Origin: Niallia nealsonii
GTDB lineage: Bacteria; Bacillota; Bacilli; Bacillales; Cytobacillaceae
DNA: 64,000 nt
Assembly: GCF_002835805.1 (NCBI RefSeq)
Contig: NZ_PISE01000047.1
Location: forward strand, 20,830-84,829
Direction of reading: 5' to 3'
How positions within the stretch are numbered: position 1 is the stretch's first letter; each line of letters starts with the position of its first letter. The notes under the pieces are model-generated. The model was not told where the DNA came from. It made no database searches and was given only the letters and a program-made list of their open reading frames with translations. Position numbers and translations under genes: made by a program. Below, piece after piece: positions 28,050 to 36,471 of this stretch.

Positions 28050-28157
28050 ATGAAATATATTAATTTAGCGGAATTACAAGAGGAAAATGAAAAGGTTTTC
28101 GAAAATGAAGAGGAACATGAATATTACTATAAGCTGTGGGAAGACGACAGATTGTAG
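28050..28157 (+). CDS. Small acidic protein, 35 residues, unknown function
   Basis: A short ORF (starts MKYINLAELQ) with an unusually good ribosome site (AGAGGAGG, 8 nt before the ATG). The product is rich in Glu, with aromatic residues in the second half (EYYYKLWEDD). It lies 87 bp upstream of glgC on the same strand and is probably co-transcribed. I do not recognise it. It may be a small regulatory protein or a translated leader. About 440 bp of AT-rich, gene-free DNA precedes it. Confidence 0.55.
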   Translation: MKYINLAELQEENEKVFENEEEHEYYYKLWEDDRL

Positions 28158-28244
28158 ATAAATAGACGCAAACACCAACAGAGGGTTTACTGCCCGTAAA
28201 AGGGATCAATAATATCGAAAGAGCACACACAGGAGGGAATATTT

Positions 28245-29408
28245 TTGAAGAAACAATGTATTGCAATGCTTTTAGCTGGCGGAAGAGGAACAAGATTAAA
28301 AAAATTAACAGAACAATTAGCAAAACCTGCAGTACCCTTTGGTGGTAAATACCGCATCATCGATTTTACATTAAGCAATTGCCGTAATTCAGGCATCGAT
28401 ACTGTTGGTGTATTAACACAATATCAACCTCATATTCTCCAAAATTATATTGGCGACGGAAAAGAATGGGATCTAAATAGACGCGATGGTGGATTAAGCA
28501 TTCTTCCTCCATACCAATGCAACGACAAAGATCATTGGTACGAAGGCACAGCACATGCAATCTATCAAAATGCTCCTCTAATTGAGCAATATAATCCAGA
28601 ATACATACTGGTTATTTCCGGTGATCATATCTATAAAATGGACTACAATAAAATGCTTGATCAGCATATCGCAACAGGCGCAGATGCTACGATTTCCGTA
28701 ACAGAAGTTCCTTGGGATGAAGCTAGTCGATTTGGCATTATGAATACGGATGAAGAAACAAATCGCATTGTAGATTTTGAAGAAAAACCAAAAAATCCAC
28801 GCTCTAACTTAGCTTCTATGGGTGTTTACATCTTTAAATGGAGTACATTAAAAAGCTATTTAGAGAGCGAAGAACAAAATGAATTGTCTTCCAAAGATTT
28901 CGGCAAAGACATTATTCCTGCGATGCTATTCGATAATAAGAAGTTATTCTCCTATGAATTCCAAGGCTATTGGAAAGACGTAGGTACAATCAGCAGCTTC
29001 TGGGAAGCAAATATGGACTTGCTTAACAAAGACACAAATATTTTCCTAAACGACAAGGATTGGAATATCTACACAGCAGAACAAACACACCCACCACAAT
29101 ATTTGGACGAAGACGCACAAGTCAAACGCTCCCAAATCAGTGAAGGATGCGAAGTGTACGGAACAGTAGAAAACTCCATCCTCTTCACAAACGTAAAAGT
29201 CGGCAAAGGATCTGTTATTAGAAACTCAGTGGTCTTACCAGGTGCAGTGATCGGCGAAAATGTCATCATCGAAAATGCAGTAGTCGCATCCGATGTAAAA
29301 ATCGCAGACGATGTTGTAGTAGTCAGCACTACCGATGATATTGCATTAGTTGGCGAGAATATGGTGAAAAAAGAAAAAGCCAGCGCTGGTTTGTCTAGGG
29401 TGATATGA
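28245..29408 (+). CDS. glgC: Glucose-1-phosphate adenylyltransferase
   Basis: A 387-residue ADP-glucose pyrophosphorylase, the first step of glycogen synthesis. The N-terminal [20 protein letters not shown] binds nucleotide and [14 protein letters not shown] follows. The substrate region contains GTAHAIYQN and FEEKPKNP, and a left-handed beta-helix occupies the C-terminus. The start is TTG (28245-28247), 8 nt after AGGAGGG. In Bacillus glgC sits in a glgBCDAP operon; here it is alone, between flagellar operons, with no glgD or glgA in the window. Confidence 0.93.
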   Translation: MKKQCIAMLLAGGRGTRLKKLTEQLAKPAVPFGGKYRIIDFTLSNCRNSGIDTVGVLTQYQPHILQNYIGDGKEWDLNRRDGGLSILPPYQCNDKDHWYEGTAHAIYQNAPLIEQYNPEYILVISGDHIYKMDYNKMLDQHIATGADATISVTEVPWDEASRFGIMNTDEETNRIVDFEEKPKNPRSNLASMGVYIFKWSTLKSYLESEEQNELSSKDFGKDIIPAMLFDNKKLFSYEFQGYWKDVGTISSFWEANMDLLNKDTNIFLNDKDWNIYTAEQTHPPQYLDEDAQVKRSQISEGCEVYGTVENSILFTNVKVGKGSVIRNSVVLPGAVIGENVIIENAVVASDVKIADDVVVVSTTDDIALVGENMVKKEKASAGLSRVI

Positions 29409-29436
29409 CTGTCGAGGTTTAAGAGATGATTATAAG

Positions 29437-29478
29437 AAAACAAGAACATGCTTTTTAAAAAGCTCGTTCTTGTTTTTT
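29437..29478 (+). terminator. Terminator of glgC
   Basis: AAAACAAGAAC-GCTTTTT pairs with AAAAAGC-GTTCTTGTTTT, followed by a T-run. Confidence 0.85.
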
Positions 29479-29484
29479 ATTTGT

Positions 29485-29516
29485 ACAAAAAAAGATACCA
29501 GCAAAATGCTGATACC
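29485..29516 (-). terminator. Terminator of the flagellin transcription unit
   Basis: Stem GATACCAGCA (29494-29503) with TGCTGATACC (29507-29516), two G-U pairs, and a T7 tail on the minus strand. It lies beyond the second flagellin tail, so both tails and the intron fall within the hag transcript. Confidence 0.75.
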
Positions 29517-29533
29517 CTTTTTGCAACCATCTA

Positions 29534-29578
29534 TTAACGTAATAATTGAAGTACGCCTTGTGGTTGTTGGTTCGCTTG
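29534..29578 (-). CDS. hag: Second flagellin C-terminal tail (proposed 3' exon of hag)
   Basis: Minus strand codons read [14 protein letters not shown] then TAA (29534-29536). This is a complete flagellin terminal motif but has no start codon of its own. It begins directly after the G at 29579, a valid 3' end for a group I intron. Joined to the GCT codon of hag at 29950 it restores [18 protein letters not shown] in frame. Confidence 0.65.
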   Translation of the reverse strand, partial: QANQQPQGVLQLLR

Positions 29579-29949
29579 CTTTGCGACTATGTCTTTCGAT
29601 CATAGAATAGACTATATCTTCATCCTAAATTTATTAGGAGCTGGGCACTTCGAACAAATTTTATTGCCCTACGAGATTCATAGTCATAGCGTTTGCCTTA
29701 GACCGTATTCCCTAGTCGTTGAACCTTCTCCAGAGTTTCCTCACAGGAGCTTGGCTGCTGATTATCCATTGTAATATATCCATCATTGTCAAACCTTTAC
29801 GCCTACCGTTTCCAGTTTCGCTTTGGTTGATGAAGCTTTAGGAAGTCCCAGCAATTCACCCAGTTATACTCTTACTCGTTGCCAAGTAAGACGCCCTCTT
29901 TCAATTATCGAAGAAGTTGTAAAACTCCTTGCGGCAATTGATTTGATTG
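29579..29949 (-). ncRNA. Group I self-splicing intron in the flagellin gene (proposed limits)
   Basis: Conserved core elements on the minus strand: P, AATTGCTGGGA (29846-29856); Q, AATCAGCAGCCAAGC (29749-29763); R, GTTCAACGACTA (29713-29724); S, AAGATATAGTC (29610-29620). GACTA in R pairs with TAGTC in S (P7). A P9 hairpin with a GAAA loop (29587-29605) precedes the 3' site. The proposed 371-nt intron contains the normal hag end and stop codon in its 5' part. The 5' site is unresolved: an 8-bp hairpin at 29869-29892 could be P1 of a shorter intron starting at 29883. No homing endonuclease is encoded. Confidence 0.8.
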
Positions 29950-31560
29950 AGCCAACATTGCTTGTGCTGCTTGACCAAGAATTGAATTTTTAGTTTGATT
30001 CATCATCTCTTTTGCCATGTCAACGTCACGAACACGTGATTCTGCAGCTGTTAAGTTTTCAGAAGACGTTCCTAAGTTATTAATTGTGTGTTCTAAACGA
30101 TTTTGGAATGCACCAAGATTAGAACGTTGTGTAGATACTTTTTCAAGTGCATCATTGATCTTAGTAATTGCATCTTGAGCACCTGATTTAGTTGATAAAT
30201 CAATATCTTTAATTCCTAAAGCATCAGTACGCATATCTTCAATTGTTACTTTCATTGTTTGCGTTTGGTTAGCTCCAATTTGGAAGTCCACTCCGCCGCC
30301 TTGAGTTGCACTATTTTGTTTAGCTAAGCCTAATAATTGAGCAGCTTCACTGTTATCAAATTTAATACTACTTGTAGCTTTTTCTGAGCCACTTTCGACT
30401 ACCAAGGCACCATCTTTTACTGACACAGAAACTTTATCAAGTGCCTTGTCAGTTGACACAGTACCATTGTATGCAGTGATTTTATCATTGATGTCCTTTG
30501 CTAAGTCTGTCGCTAATTGATCCATTGTATCCGAACCAGTTCCATAGCCACTTTTCGCTCCAACAGTAGCCAAAGCAACTTCAATCTCAGTTCCATCAAC
30601 TGTTAAGTTAATTTTGTCAGTAGCACCAATTGCGTTAACTGCCGCAGCTCCTGCTACACTAAATACACCTTCACTACCTTTTGCTGAAACTGTATCAGTA
30701 CCATCATCTGCATCTGTTACACCTAAAGACTTAGATGCAGCATTAGAAATAATATCTACAGTAGAAGTTTCTCCTACTGACCCTGATTTAATGCTAATAC
30801 TTCCATTTGTGTCAGCACTAGCAGTTACTGAAACATTCGCAATACTAGTTTCATTTGCTTTATTGTAATCAGCAATTGCTTTATTGATATCTTCTTGCAA
30901 CTTAGCAGCATAATCTTTGCTATTAACGTCAGTACTGTCATCAAATGCAGCATATGTGTCTCCATCCAATGCTACATCAATATTTGCTCCGTCAATTTTA
31001 AGATTAAGAGTTGTCGCACCTGAAGCAGTTATATCTCCTGTTGCTAATGTAGAAACGCTAGTAGCAGTTGCTGCTGTTTCTTTTCCAAGCGCCGAGCTAA
31101 TAACTGCTGCATTATCTGCACCTGCTAGTTTTTTTGCCCCAATAGAACCATCAATAAGTTTCTTTGTATTGAACTCAGTAGTATTACCAATACGATCGAT
31201 TTCATCCTTCAACTGAGAAATTTCAGTTTGGATCGAGGTACGATCCTCATCCGTATTAGTATCATTCGAAGATTGAACACCTAGTTCACGCATACGTTGA
31301 AGAATATCTTGTGTTTCACTTAATGCACCTTCAGCAGTTTGAATCATAGAGATACCATCTTGCGCATTAGCTGATGCTTGATCTAAACCACGAATTTGTG
31401 AACGCATTTTTTCAGAAATTGCAAGACCTGCTGCATCGTCAGCTGCGCTGTTTATGCGAAGACCTGAAGATAATTTTTCCATTGATTTGCTTTGCGCTGC
31501 GTTTGCACTGCTTAATTTGTTATAAGTGTTAAGAGCAGCAATATTATGATTAATTCTCAT
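29905..31560 (-). CDS. hag: Flagellin
   Basis: A 551-residue filament protein. Conserved D0/D1 regions lie at residues 1-140 ([20 protein letters not shown]) and about 450-551 ([20 protein letters not shown], ending [11 protein letters not shown]). The middle is a Thr/Ser/Asp/Ala-rich surface domain, making it far longer than the 304-residue B. subtilis Hag. The unspliced reading ends at 29905. An alternative 3' exon would replace the last 14 residues with a same-length tail. The leader has a SigD promoter and CsrA-type sites, and fliW-csrA lie directly upstream. Confidence 0.96.
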   Translation of the reverse strand: MRINHNIAALNTYNKLSSANAAQSKSMEKLSSGLRINSAADDAAGLAISEKMRSQIRGLDQASANAQDGISMIQTAEGALSETQDILQRMRELGVQSSNDTNTDEDRTSIQTEISQLKDEIDRIGNTTEFNTKKLIDGSIGAKKLAGADNAAVISSALGKETAATATSVSTLATGDITASGATTLNLKIDGANIDVALDGDTYAAFDDSTDVNSKDYAAKLQEDINKAIADYNKANETSIANVSVTASADTNGSISIKSGSVGETSTVDIISNAASKSLGVTDADDGTDTVSAKGSEGVFSVAGAAAVNAIGATDKINLTVDGTEIEVALATVGAKSGYGTGSDTMDQLATDLAKDINDKITAYNGTVSTDKALDKVSVSVKDGALVVESGSEKATSSIKFDNSEAAQLLGLAKQNSATQGGGVDFQIGANQTQTMKVTIEDMRTDALGIKDIDLSTKSGAQDAITKINDALEKVSTQRSNLGAFQNRLEHTINNLGTSSENLTAAESRVRDVDMAKEMMNQTKNSILGQAAQAMLAQSNQLPQGVLQLLR

Positions 31561-31570
31561 TTTAAATTTC

Positions 31571-31603
31571 CTCCTTGAAGTTGTTGTTCACATCCTTGTG
31601 AAC
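31571..31603 (-). promoter_or_regulatory. CsrA-binding elements in the hag leader
   Basis: GTTCAC-AAGGAT-GTGAAC (31586-31603) is a perfect 6-bp hairpin with AGGA in its loop, the preferred CsrA target. A second GGA lies in the Shine-Dalgarno (CAAGGAGG, about 31569-31577). This matches the two-site repression of hag by CsrA known in B. subtilis, with FliW as antagonist. Confidence 0.75.
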
Positions 31604-31657
31604 GTTAAATTAGTAGGAGTTAAGGAAGGTCGGCCGCCCTCCCTCTCTCTACTTTCT

Positions 31658-31683
31658 ATATCGACTTCAAGAGAATAAGTTTA
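31658..31683 (-). promoter_or_regulatory. SigD promoter of hag
   Basis: TAAA, 14 nt, then GTCGATAT on the minus strand; 7 of 8 bases match the -10 consensus GCCGATAT. It leaves a leader of about 90 nt. Confidence 0.75.
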
Positions 31684-31693
31684 AGAGATTTTA

Positions 31694-31921
31694 TTATTTT
31701 TTTTCATTTTTTTTGAATAAATTTAGGAATGCTGAAATGTCTACAGATGCTTTTCTGTTTTCTTGTATAATTTGCTCATAAACTTCTTTACGGAATATTT
31801 CAACATCCTTTGGTGCAGAAATGCCGATTTTTACTTGGTCTCCTTTTGATGCAATTACTGTTATTTCTATATCTTCGCCAATTTTAATTACCTCGCCGTT
31901 TTTTCGTGATAGAACTAGCAT
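31694..31921 (-). CDS. csrA: Translational regulator CsrA
   Basis: A 75-residue RNA-binding dimer (MLVLSRKNGEVIKIGEDIEI). It represses hag translation by binding the leader described above. The first beta-strand and the C-terminal helix are intact, and AAAGGGTG precedes the ATG. It starts 4 bp after the fliW stop codon. The C-terminal extension past residue 60 may be where FliW binds allosterically, as in Bacillus. Confidence 0.96.
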   Translation of the reverse strand: MLVLSRKNGEVIKIGEDIEITVIASKGDQVKIGISAPKDVEIFRKEVYEQIIQENRKASVDISAFLNLFKKNEKK

Positions 31922-31925
31922 CTTA

Positions 31926-32372
31926 TCACCCTTTCACCACAGATTTTTTGTTAGGAAATAAAGGATGCTTTGTTGTATAGTCAGATTGATTTAAAATCAC
32001 TTGTTTTGCGAGATTTTTTTGTTGGTTGATAATAATTGGTGCCTGCAGATTTGCAGTTGTTTCTTCAAATGGTTCTTGCACTGTTAAAATGGCAAATACA
32101 ATAACATCTGTTTCAGAGGCCAACTCCAATTGATCGGCTACATTTTCTTCTAAATTAAAATCATAGTTTGGACAAAATAAAAATGGATTAGAGATGACAA
32201 ATGCAAGTTGTTCATTTTGAATAGACTGGAGCGCAAAAAAACTTCCTTCCTCATCCAATGGCAGTACAATAAATTTATCTTCATCAGGAAAACCTGGTAT
32301 TGGTTTAACAAAGGCTACTATTTCTTTTTCTTTTATATCTTTTTCACCATGATATTTTGTATTAATTTTCAC
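31926..32372 (-). CDS. fliW: Flagellar assembly factor FliW
   Basis: A 148-residue protein that binds either CsrA or flagellin. When Hag is exported, FliW is freed and sequesters CsrA, allowing hag translation. Landmarks are FPDEDKFIVLPLDEEGSFFA and FFALQSIQNEQLAFVISNPF. The start is GTG (32370-32372), 10 nt after AAAGGA. It sits in the usual order yviE-fliW-csrA-hag, so the whole homeostatic circuit is present. Confidence 0.95.
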   Translation of the reverse strand: MKINTKYHGEKDIKEKEIVAFVKPIPGFPDEDKFIVLPLDEEGSFFALQSIQNEQLAFVISNPFLFCPNYDFNLEENVADQLELASETDVIVFAILTVQEPFEETTANLQAPIIINQQKNLAKQVILNQSDYTTKHPLFPNKKSVVKG

Positions 32373-32386
32373 TATCTATCAGTCCT

Positions 32387-32977
32387 TTATATGTATTGTT
32401 CATAGTTTACCCCAACCTGCTTTAAATTTTCAAAATCTATCTCTAATGATGGGTATTGTGCTAACATAATAGACACTTTGGATGGATTATATTTAAAAAT
32501 AGGATTATTCGCTTGTGCATTAATAATTGGATCTTTTCTTTCTACATTTATTTTTACTTCACCTGGATCATAGTCTAATTTCACACTATTTGCCGATGGA
32601 ATCCACGCAATGCCAAACTGCTTCAGTTCTCCTTCACTGTTTCTTTTCGCTTGCTGAGGAATAGGATTTGTTGTGCCCTTTTGAATTTGCATCAATGCCC
32701 TGCCTTCTTGGGCTCTTCTGGCAATTCCTTCTAACCATGCTTGTTTTCCTTCTGCTGCGGCATCTTCAATCATTCGCGGAATGCTTTTATAGCCGACATC
32801 TTCTCTTGCTTTTGTTTGATCAATCGTTAGTTTTGCAGGTCTTCTATCTATCGTTACTTCTGCTTTCGGCTGTTCAATTTCTAGGTCTGCTTTTGGCTGC
32901 TCCATCTCTAATGAACCCTTTTCAACATGGATATCTAATCTAGCTGGAGTTGACTGTAATCTGATTTGCGGGAACAT
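32387..32977 (-). CDS. yviE: YviE-like flagellar operon protein (DUF6470)
   Basis: A 196-residue protein of unknown function. The N-terminus carries alternating short repeats of the type (L/V)(E/T)I-(E/D)(Q/R)-P-(K/A) (residues 18-60), and Gly/Tyr/Lys-rich YNPSKVSIMLAQYP lies near the end. It is found between flgL and fliW in Bacillus flagellar operons. AAAAGGAG precedes the ATG. No signal peptide or membrane segment is visible. Confidence 0.85.
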   Translation of the reverse strand: MFPQIRLQSTPARLDIHVEKGSLEMEQPKADLEIEQPKAEVTIDRRPAKLTIDQTKAREDVGYKSIPRMIEDAAAEGKQAWLEGIARRAQEGRALMQIQKGTTNPIPQQAKRNSEGELKQFGIAWIPSANSVKLDYDPGEVKINVERKDPIINAQANNPIFKYNPSKVSIMLAQYPSLEIDFENLKQVGVNYEQYI

Positions 32978-33008
32978 ACACTTTTGCTCCTTTTCTTTTT
33001 ATATGACA

Positions 33009-33236
33009 GTGTTGTTTTAAAGACTGTTGTTTTTAAATAGGTTATATGGCTAAAAAAGATTATGAAAACAGGTTAATTGGAGCGGATATAGGAGACTCCT
33101 GCGGGAATATCGGGACAGGTGAGACCCCGCAAGGCTGCGACCTGAGGAGGCTCACCGCCGGCCCCGCGGAAAGCGAGCCTCCTGCAGCGGAACTCACCCA
33201 CTTGTTTCATAGAGCCAGAATTTATGAAAACATTCT
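33009..33236. repeat. R1 repeat, copy F, inverted, within the flagellar operon
   Basis: The R1 core is in reverse orientation (GGAGACTCCTGCGGG, GGGACAGGTGAGACCCCGCA, CGCGGAAAGCGAGC). The ends GTGTTGTTTT and GAAAACATTC are eroded terminal repeats and no target duplication remains. It separates flgL from yviE. Confidence 0.7.
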
Positions 33237-33320
33237 ATACTATAAAAAAAGGACTAGACAACTATCCCTACAACTAAAATCTATAGTGTAGTTATAGGCA
33301 TCTAACCCTTTTTCAAATGA

Positions 33321-34208
33321 TTATCTTAAAAAATCAATCAACGATGTTTGAATAATTTTTGCGGCAACGCTTAGTGCTGCGTTATGAACACTTTCCTGCA
33401 CCGAAAGATTGGTAATGGCTTTTTCCATATCGACATCTTCATTATCGGACAGCACTTTATTTGCCAATACTTCTTGGGAATCAAGTCTTGTTTCCACTAA
33501 TTCTAAACGATTATAGCGTGCTCCTAATTCTGATCGTTCTGTTGTAAGATTATTTGTTACTGTATCTAATCTTGATAAAAGATCGTCTAATCCATCTGTA
33601 TCGTTGTTTTCCATTTTTTCTTGAATCCCCTGCACTACATCAAACATCTCTTGACTGAATGCGGTTGGACTGACATTAATTTTCAAATTTATTCCGCTCG
33701 ATACTTGTACCGTATAATTATCAATACTAGGATCAGCAACATTTGCGGCAACTTGTGGCGGATCTCCATCTGTTACAAGAGGTGTAGAAATATCTGTTCC
33801 ATGAAATGCATATTTCCCATTTACTTTTGTATTTGCGACTGTTACAAGATCCTTTTTTATTTCCTCTATCTCTTGGGCAATAGCCGTTCTTTCTGCTTCA
33901 CTATTTGTATCGTTTTTCCCTTTAACTAGTAGCTCACGTATACGCTGCAAACCAGTATTCGCCTGCTCCAAACTAGCTTCCGAGTTATCCATCCATAAAT
34001 AACCCTCTGACAGGTTACGCTGGTATTGTTCTACTTCTGATACATTAGAACGGTAGAACATTCCTTTCATCGCAACAACTGGATCATCAGATGGTTTTGT
34101 AATTTTTTTGCCTGATGATACTTGGTTGGATAAATCATTTAATTTATTATAGCTGCTGCTTATATTGCGCAGGGAATTGGCTGAAACCATTGATTGTGTA
34201 ACACGCAT
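33321..34208 (-). CDS. flgL: Flagellar hook-filament junction protein FlgL (HAP3)
   Basis: A 295-residue flagellin-like secreted protein that links FlgK to the filament. The N-terminal MRVTQSMVSANSLRNISSSY and C-terminal VDMEKAITNLSVQESVHNAA helices form its D0/D1 region; the middle is short. It starts 11 bp after the flgK stop codon in the same operon. It lacks a signal peptide because it is exported by the flagellar type III system. Confidence 0.95.
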   Translation of the reverse strand: MRVTQSMVSANSLRNISSSYNKLNDLSNQVSSGKKITKPSDDPVVAMKGMFYRSNVSEVEQYQRNLSEGYLWMDNSEASLEQANTGLQRIRELLVKGKNDTNSEAERTAIAQEIEEIKKDLVTVANTKVNGKYAFHGTDISTPLVTDGDPPQVAANVADPSIDNYTVQVSSGINLKINVSPTAFSQEMFDVVQGIQEKMENNDTDGLDDLLSRLDTVTNNLTTERSELGARYNRLELVETRLDSQEVLANKVLSDNEDVDMEKAITNLSVQESVHNAALSVAAKIIQTSLIDFLR

Positions 34209-34219
34209 TTACTTCTCAC

Positions 34220-35770
34220 CTACCTTTTTAACTCATTAACAATCGTATCTAATAATTCATCGGTTAAAGAAATCATTCTTGCCGATGCATTATATGCTTG
34301 CTGGTATTGAATCATATTGGTCATTTCTTCATCCAATGAAACAGAGCTGACACTCATTCGTTTATTTTCAACTGTTTGCTGTAATGTCGTAGAGTTGGAA
34401 AACATTTTTGACGCTTCTTGGGCGCTTACTGCCATGCTTCCAATAACTCCTTCAAAATAGTTGCGGAATGTTGCCTGCTCCGAACTATCGCCATAATCGT
34501 ATTTATTATTGATGATTTCTGCAAGTGCACTAGCAACCGTTGCATCTCCTAAAGTGGCAGAGCTAGGATTCGCACCAGAAGCATTGGCGATATTATCTAA
34601 GCTGCTTGTAATAGCATCTGATATCGCAATCCGACTTGCAAAACCGTCACGGCTTGTAATGGAACCATCTGTACTTTTGGAATCAGCGAAAAAAGAAATA
34701 TCTTGATTTGCTCCTGCTGTTATTTCATTTGGACTCATTCCATCTTCATGAACCGCATTAAATGCTGTTGCAAATGTATAGGCCAAGTTATCCAGCTCTG
34801 TTAGCATATCATTATAGATTCCTTTAATATCACCATTACTATCTTCATAGCCATAAGACTCGACAATGCTTTTTAATTTGCCTGTTGAATCAAAATTGTT
34901 TATATCTACTGTTGTGCCTCCAACCGAAATAGAAGCAACAGCTGTATCTGCACTATTTTTATTGACACTTAATTGGTTGTAGCCATTGGCATCCACTAAT
35001 TTTGCAACTTCTGTGCCATCATCATTTACTAAGCTGACAATCGCTTTTCCTTCTGCTTGTGCTAAACCATTTCCGCCTGTACTTTCATAACTTACTTTCA
35101 CTTTGACATAAGTGGATAGGTCGTCCAACAAGCTGTCCCGTTTATCATATAAATCATTTGGCAAATATCCGTTTGGTTCCACTGCTGCGATTTGTTTATT
35201 TAATGCATCCACTTGAGACAAAATTGTGTTCACTGCTTTTTCGGAAACGCCGATTTCATTTTCGACATTGCCTTTTTCTGCTGAAACAGTTTTATATAAA
35301 TAGTTAAATGTATCAGCAACCGCAATTCCTCTTTGGCGCACAACAGCGCGAGCTCCTGAATTTTGCGGATCTGATGCAAAGTCCTGCAGGGAAGACCAGA
35401 AAGAATCCATTGAAGCTGCTAATCCTGAATCGGATGGTTCATTCATAATCGTCTCTAAGTTGCCTAATGCAGAAGATCGGTTTTCCCAATATCCAAGTTT
35501 GCTGCTTTCTGAGCGGTACTGCGTATCTAAAAATCCCTCTCTTAACCGTGTAACCGTTGTTGCTTCCACACCTGTGCCAATTTGCCCTGCTATCTTTGGA
35601 GCATTCGTGCCCACAGAAGGATAGCCTGTCGTTTGCTGCAGATCAACACGCTGTCTTGTGTAGCCAAGTGTATTTGCATTGGAAATATTATTGCCCGTTG
35701 TATATAAGGCGCTTTGTTGGGCCACTAAACCTCGTTTTGCAGTCTCTAGCCCCATAAAGGTTGATGCCAT
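34220..35770 (-). CDS. flgK: Flagellar hook-associated protein FlgK (HAP1)
   Basis: A 516-residue junction protein with N-terminal FMGLETAKRGLVAQQSALYT and TTGNNISNANTLGYTRQRV, and C-terminal SLDEEMTNMIQYQQAYNASA followed by the ARMISLTDELLDTIV helix. These are the standard HAP1 axial-protein motifs. It lies between flgN (its chaperone) and flgL, so chaperone and substrate are co-expressed. Confidence 0.96.
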   Translation of the reverse strand: MASTFMGLETAKRGLVAQQSALYTTGNNISNANTLGYTRQRVDLQQTTGYPSVGTNAPKIAGQIGTGVEATTVTRLREGFLDTQYRSESSKLGYWENRSSALGNLETIMNEPSDSGLAASMDSFWSSLQDFASDPQNSGARAVVRQRGIAVADTFNYLYKTVSAEKGNVENEIGVSEKAVNTILSQVDALNKQIAAVEPNGYLPNDLYDKRDSLLDDLSTYVKVKVSYESTGGNGLAQAEGKAIVSLVNDDGTEVAKLVDANGYNQLSVNKNSADTAVASISVGGTTVDINNFDSTGKLKSIVESYGYEDSNGDIKGIYNDMLTELDNLAYTFATAFNAVHEDGMSPNEITAGANQDISFFADSKSTDGSITSRDGFASRIAISDAITSSLDNIANASGANPSSATLGDATVASALAEIINNKYDYGDSSEQATFRNYFEGVIGSMAVSAQEASKMFSNSTTLQQTVENKRMSVSSVSLDEEMTNMIQYQQAYNASARMISLTDELLDTIVNELKR

Positions 35771-35783
35771 AACCGTTCCTCCA

Positions 35784-36281
35784 CTATGCTTTTATATTTA
35801 ATAGACTCATAGATTGTTTGCCAATTGTATCCGTTCTGATCGCATCTCCTTTTAAAGGTTTACCATAGTTGATGCTTCTGTTTGTTGGCTTTAATGCATT
35901 TAACGAAACATTGACGAATTGCAGCGATTGTATCAGCAGCTGCTGATTTAATGTATTTGTTTCTTTTAAATCCATTATAATTTGTTTTAAATGTTCTGCT
36001 GATCCCGACACTTTTGCTGCTTCTTCCTGATTTAAACGCTGGATACAATCAGTAAGTGATGGCTGTAAAAGTTCTGGTGCGATTTGTTTCACCACATTTT
36101 GCCTTGCAGTTTCAAGTTTTTGAATGCTCATAATATGAGCTTGTTCATCTTTCATGATTTGCTGAAGAGGCTCAATGTCCCCCTTTTTAATAACCTCTGT
36201 TTTGTTCCCGGCAATTGCATGTAAACTTTTATGCAGCTTCACCATTTTTTCCAATATATCGATTAATAATAGTTCAGACAT
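35784..36281 (-). CDS. flgN: FlgN-family flagellar export chaperone (YvyG)
   Basis: A 165-residue, helix-rich protein. A coiled-coil core is evident between residues 5 and 120, with a polar C-terminus containing YGKPLKGDAIRTDTIGKQS. FlgN chaperones deliver FlgK and FlgL to the export gate. AGGAGGGG precedes the ATG. The call rests on gene order and length because primary conservation is weak. Confidence 0.88.
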   Translation of the reverse strand: MSELLLIDILEKMVKLHKSLHAIAGNKTEVIKKGDIEPLQQIMKDEQAHIMSIQKLETARQNVVKQIAPELLQPSLTDCIQRLNQEEAAKVSGSAEHLKQIIMDLKETNTLNQQLLIQSLQFVNVSLNALKPTNRSINYGKPLKGDAIRTDTIGKQSMSLLNIKA

Positions 36282-36350
36282 CGCTGCCCCTCCTTTTCTT
36301 TTTAATTTTTTTCTCTTTTTTCAAAGATTGTTGTTTACGCTTATAAATGA

Positions 36351-36417
36351 AGCCCGTTGATTTCCGCTTCTGGCACTTGCTTTTCGCGGGGAGGAATGCC
36401 CTCCGCTCCAATCCACT
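36351..36417. repeat. R1 repeat, copy G (short fragment)
   Basis: Contains CCCGTTGATTTCCGCTTCTG, CACTTGCTTTTCGCGGGG and CCGCTCCAATCCACTC, the beginning and end of the R1 core with the middle deleted. It lies between flgN and flgM. Confidence 0.55.
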
Positions 36418-36471
36418 CAGTTTGTTAAACTTCATTGCATGATAAAAGGCAATAGACTTTACAAAAACAGC

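Noticed and set aside
28186..28206. Short CTGCCCGTAAAAGGGATC resembling part of R2
   Set aside because: Too short and without flanking R2 sequence; could be chance.
29589..29774. 61-codon plus-strand frame over the intron
   Set aside because: It runs antisense to the intron core and has no ribosome site; the RNA structure explains the sequence.
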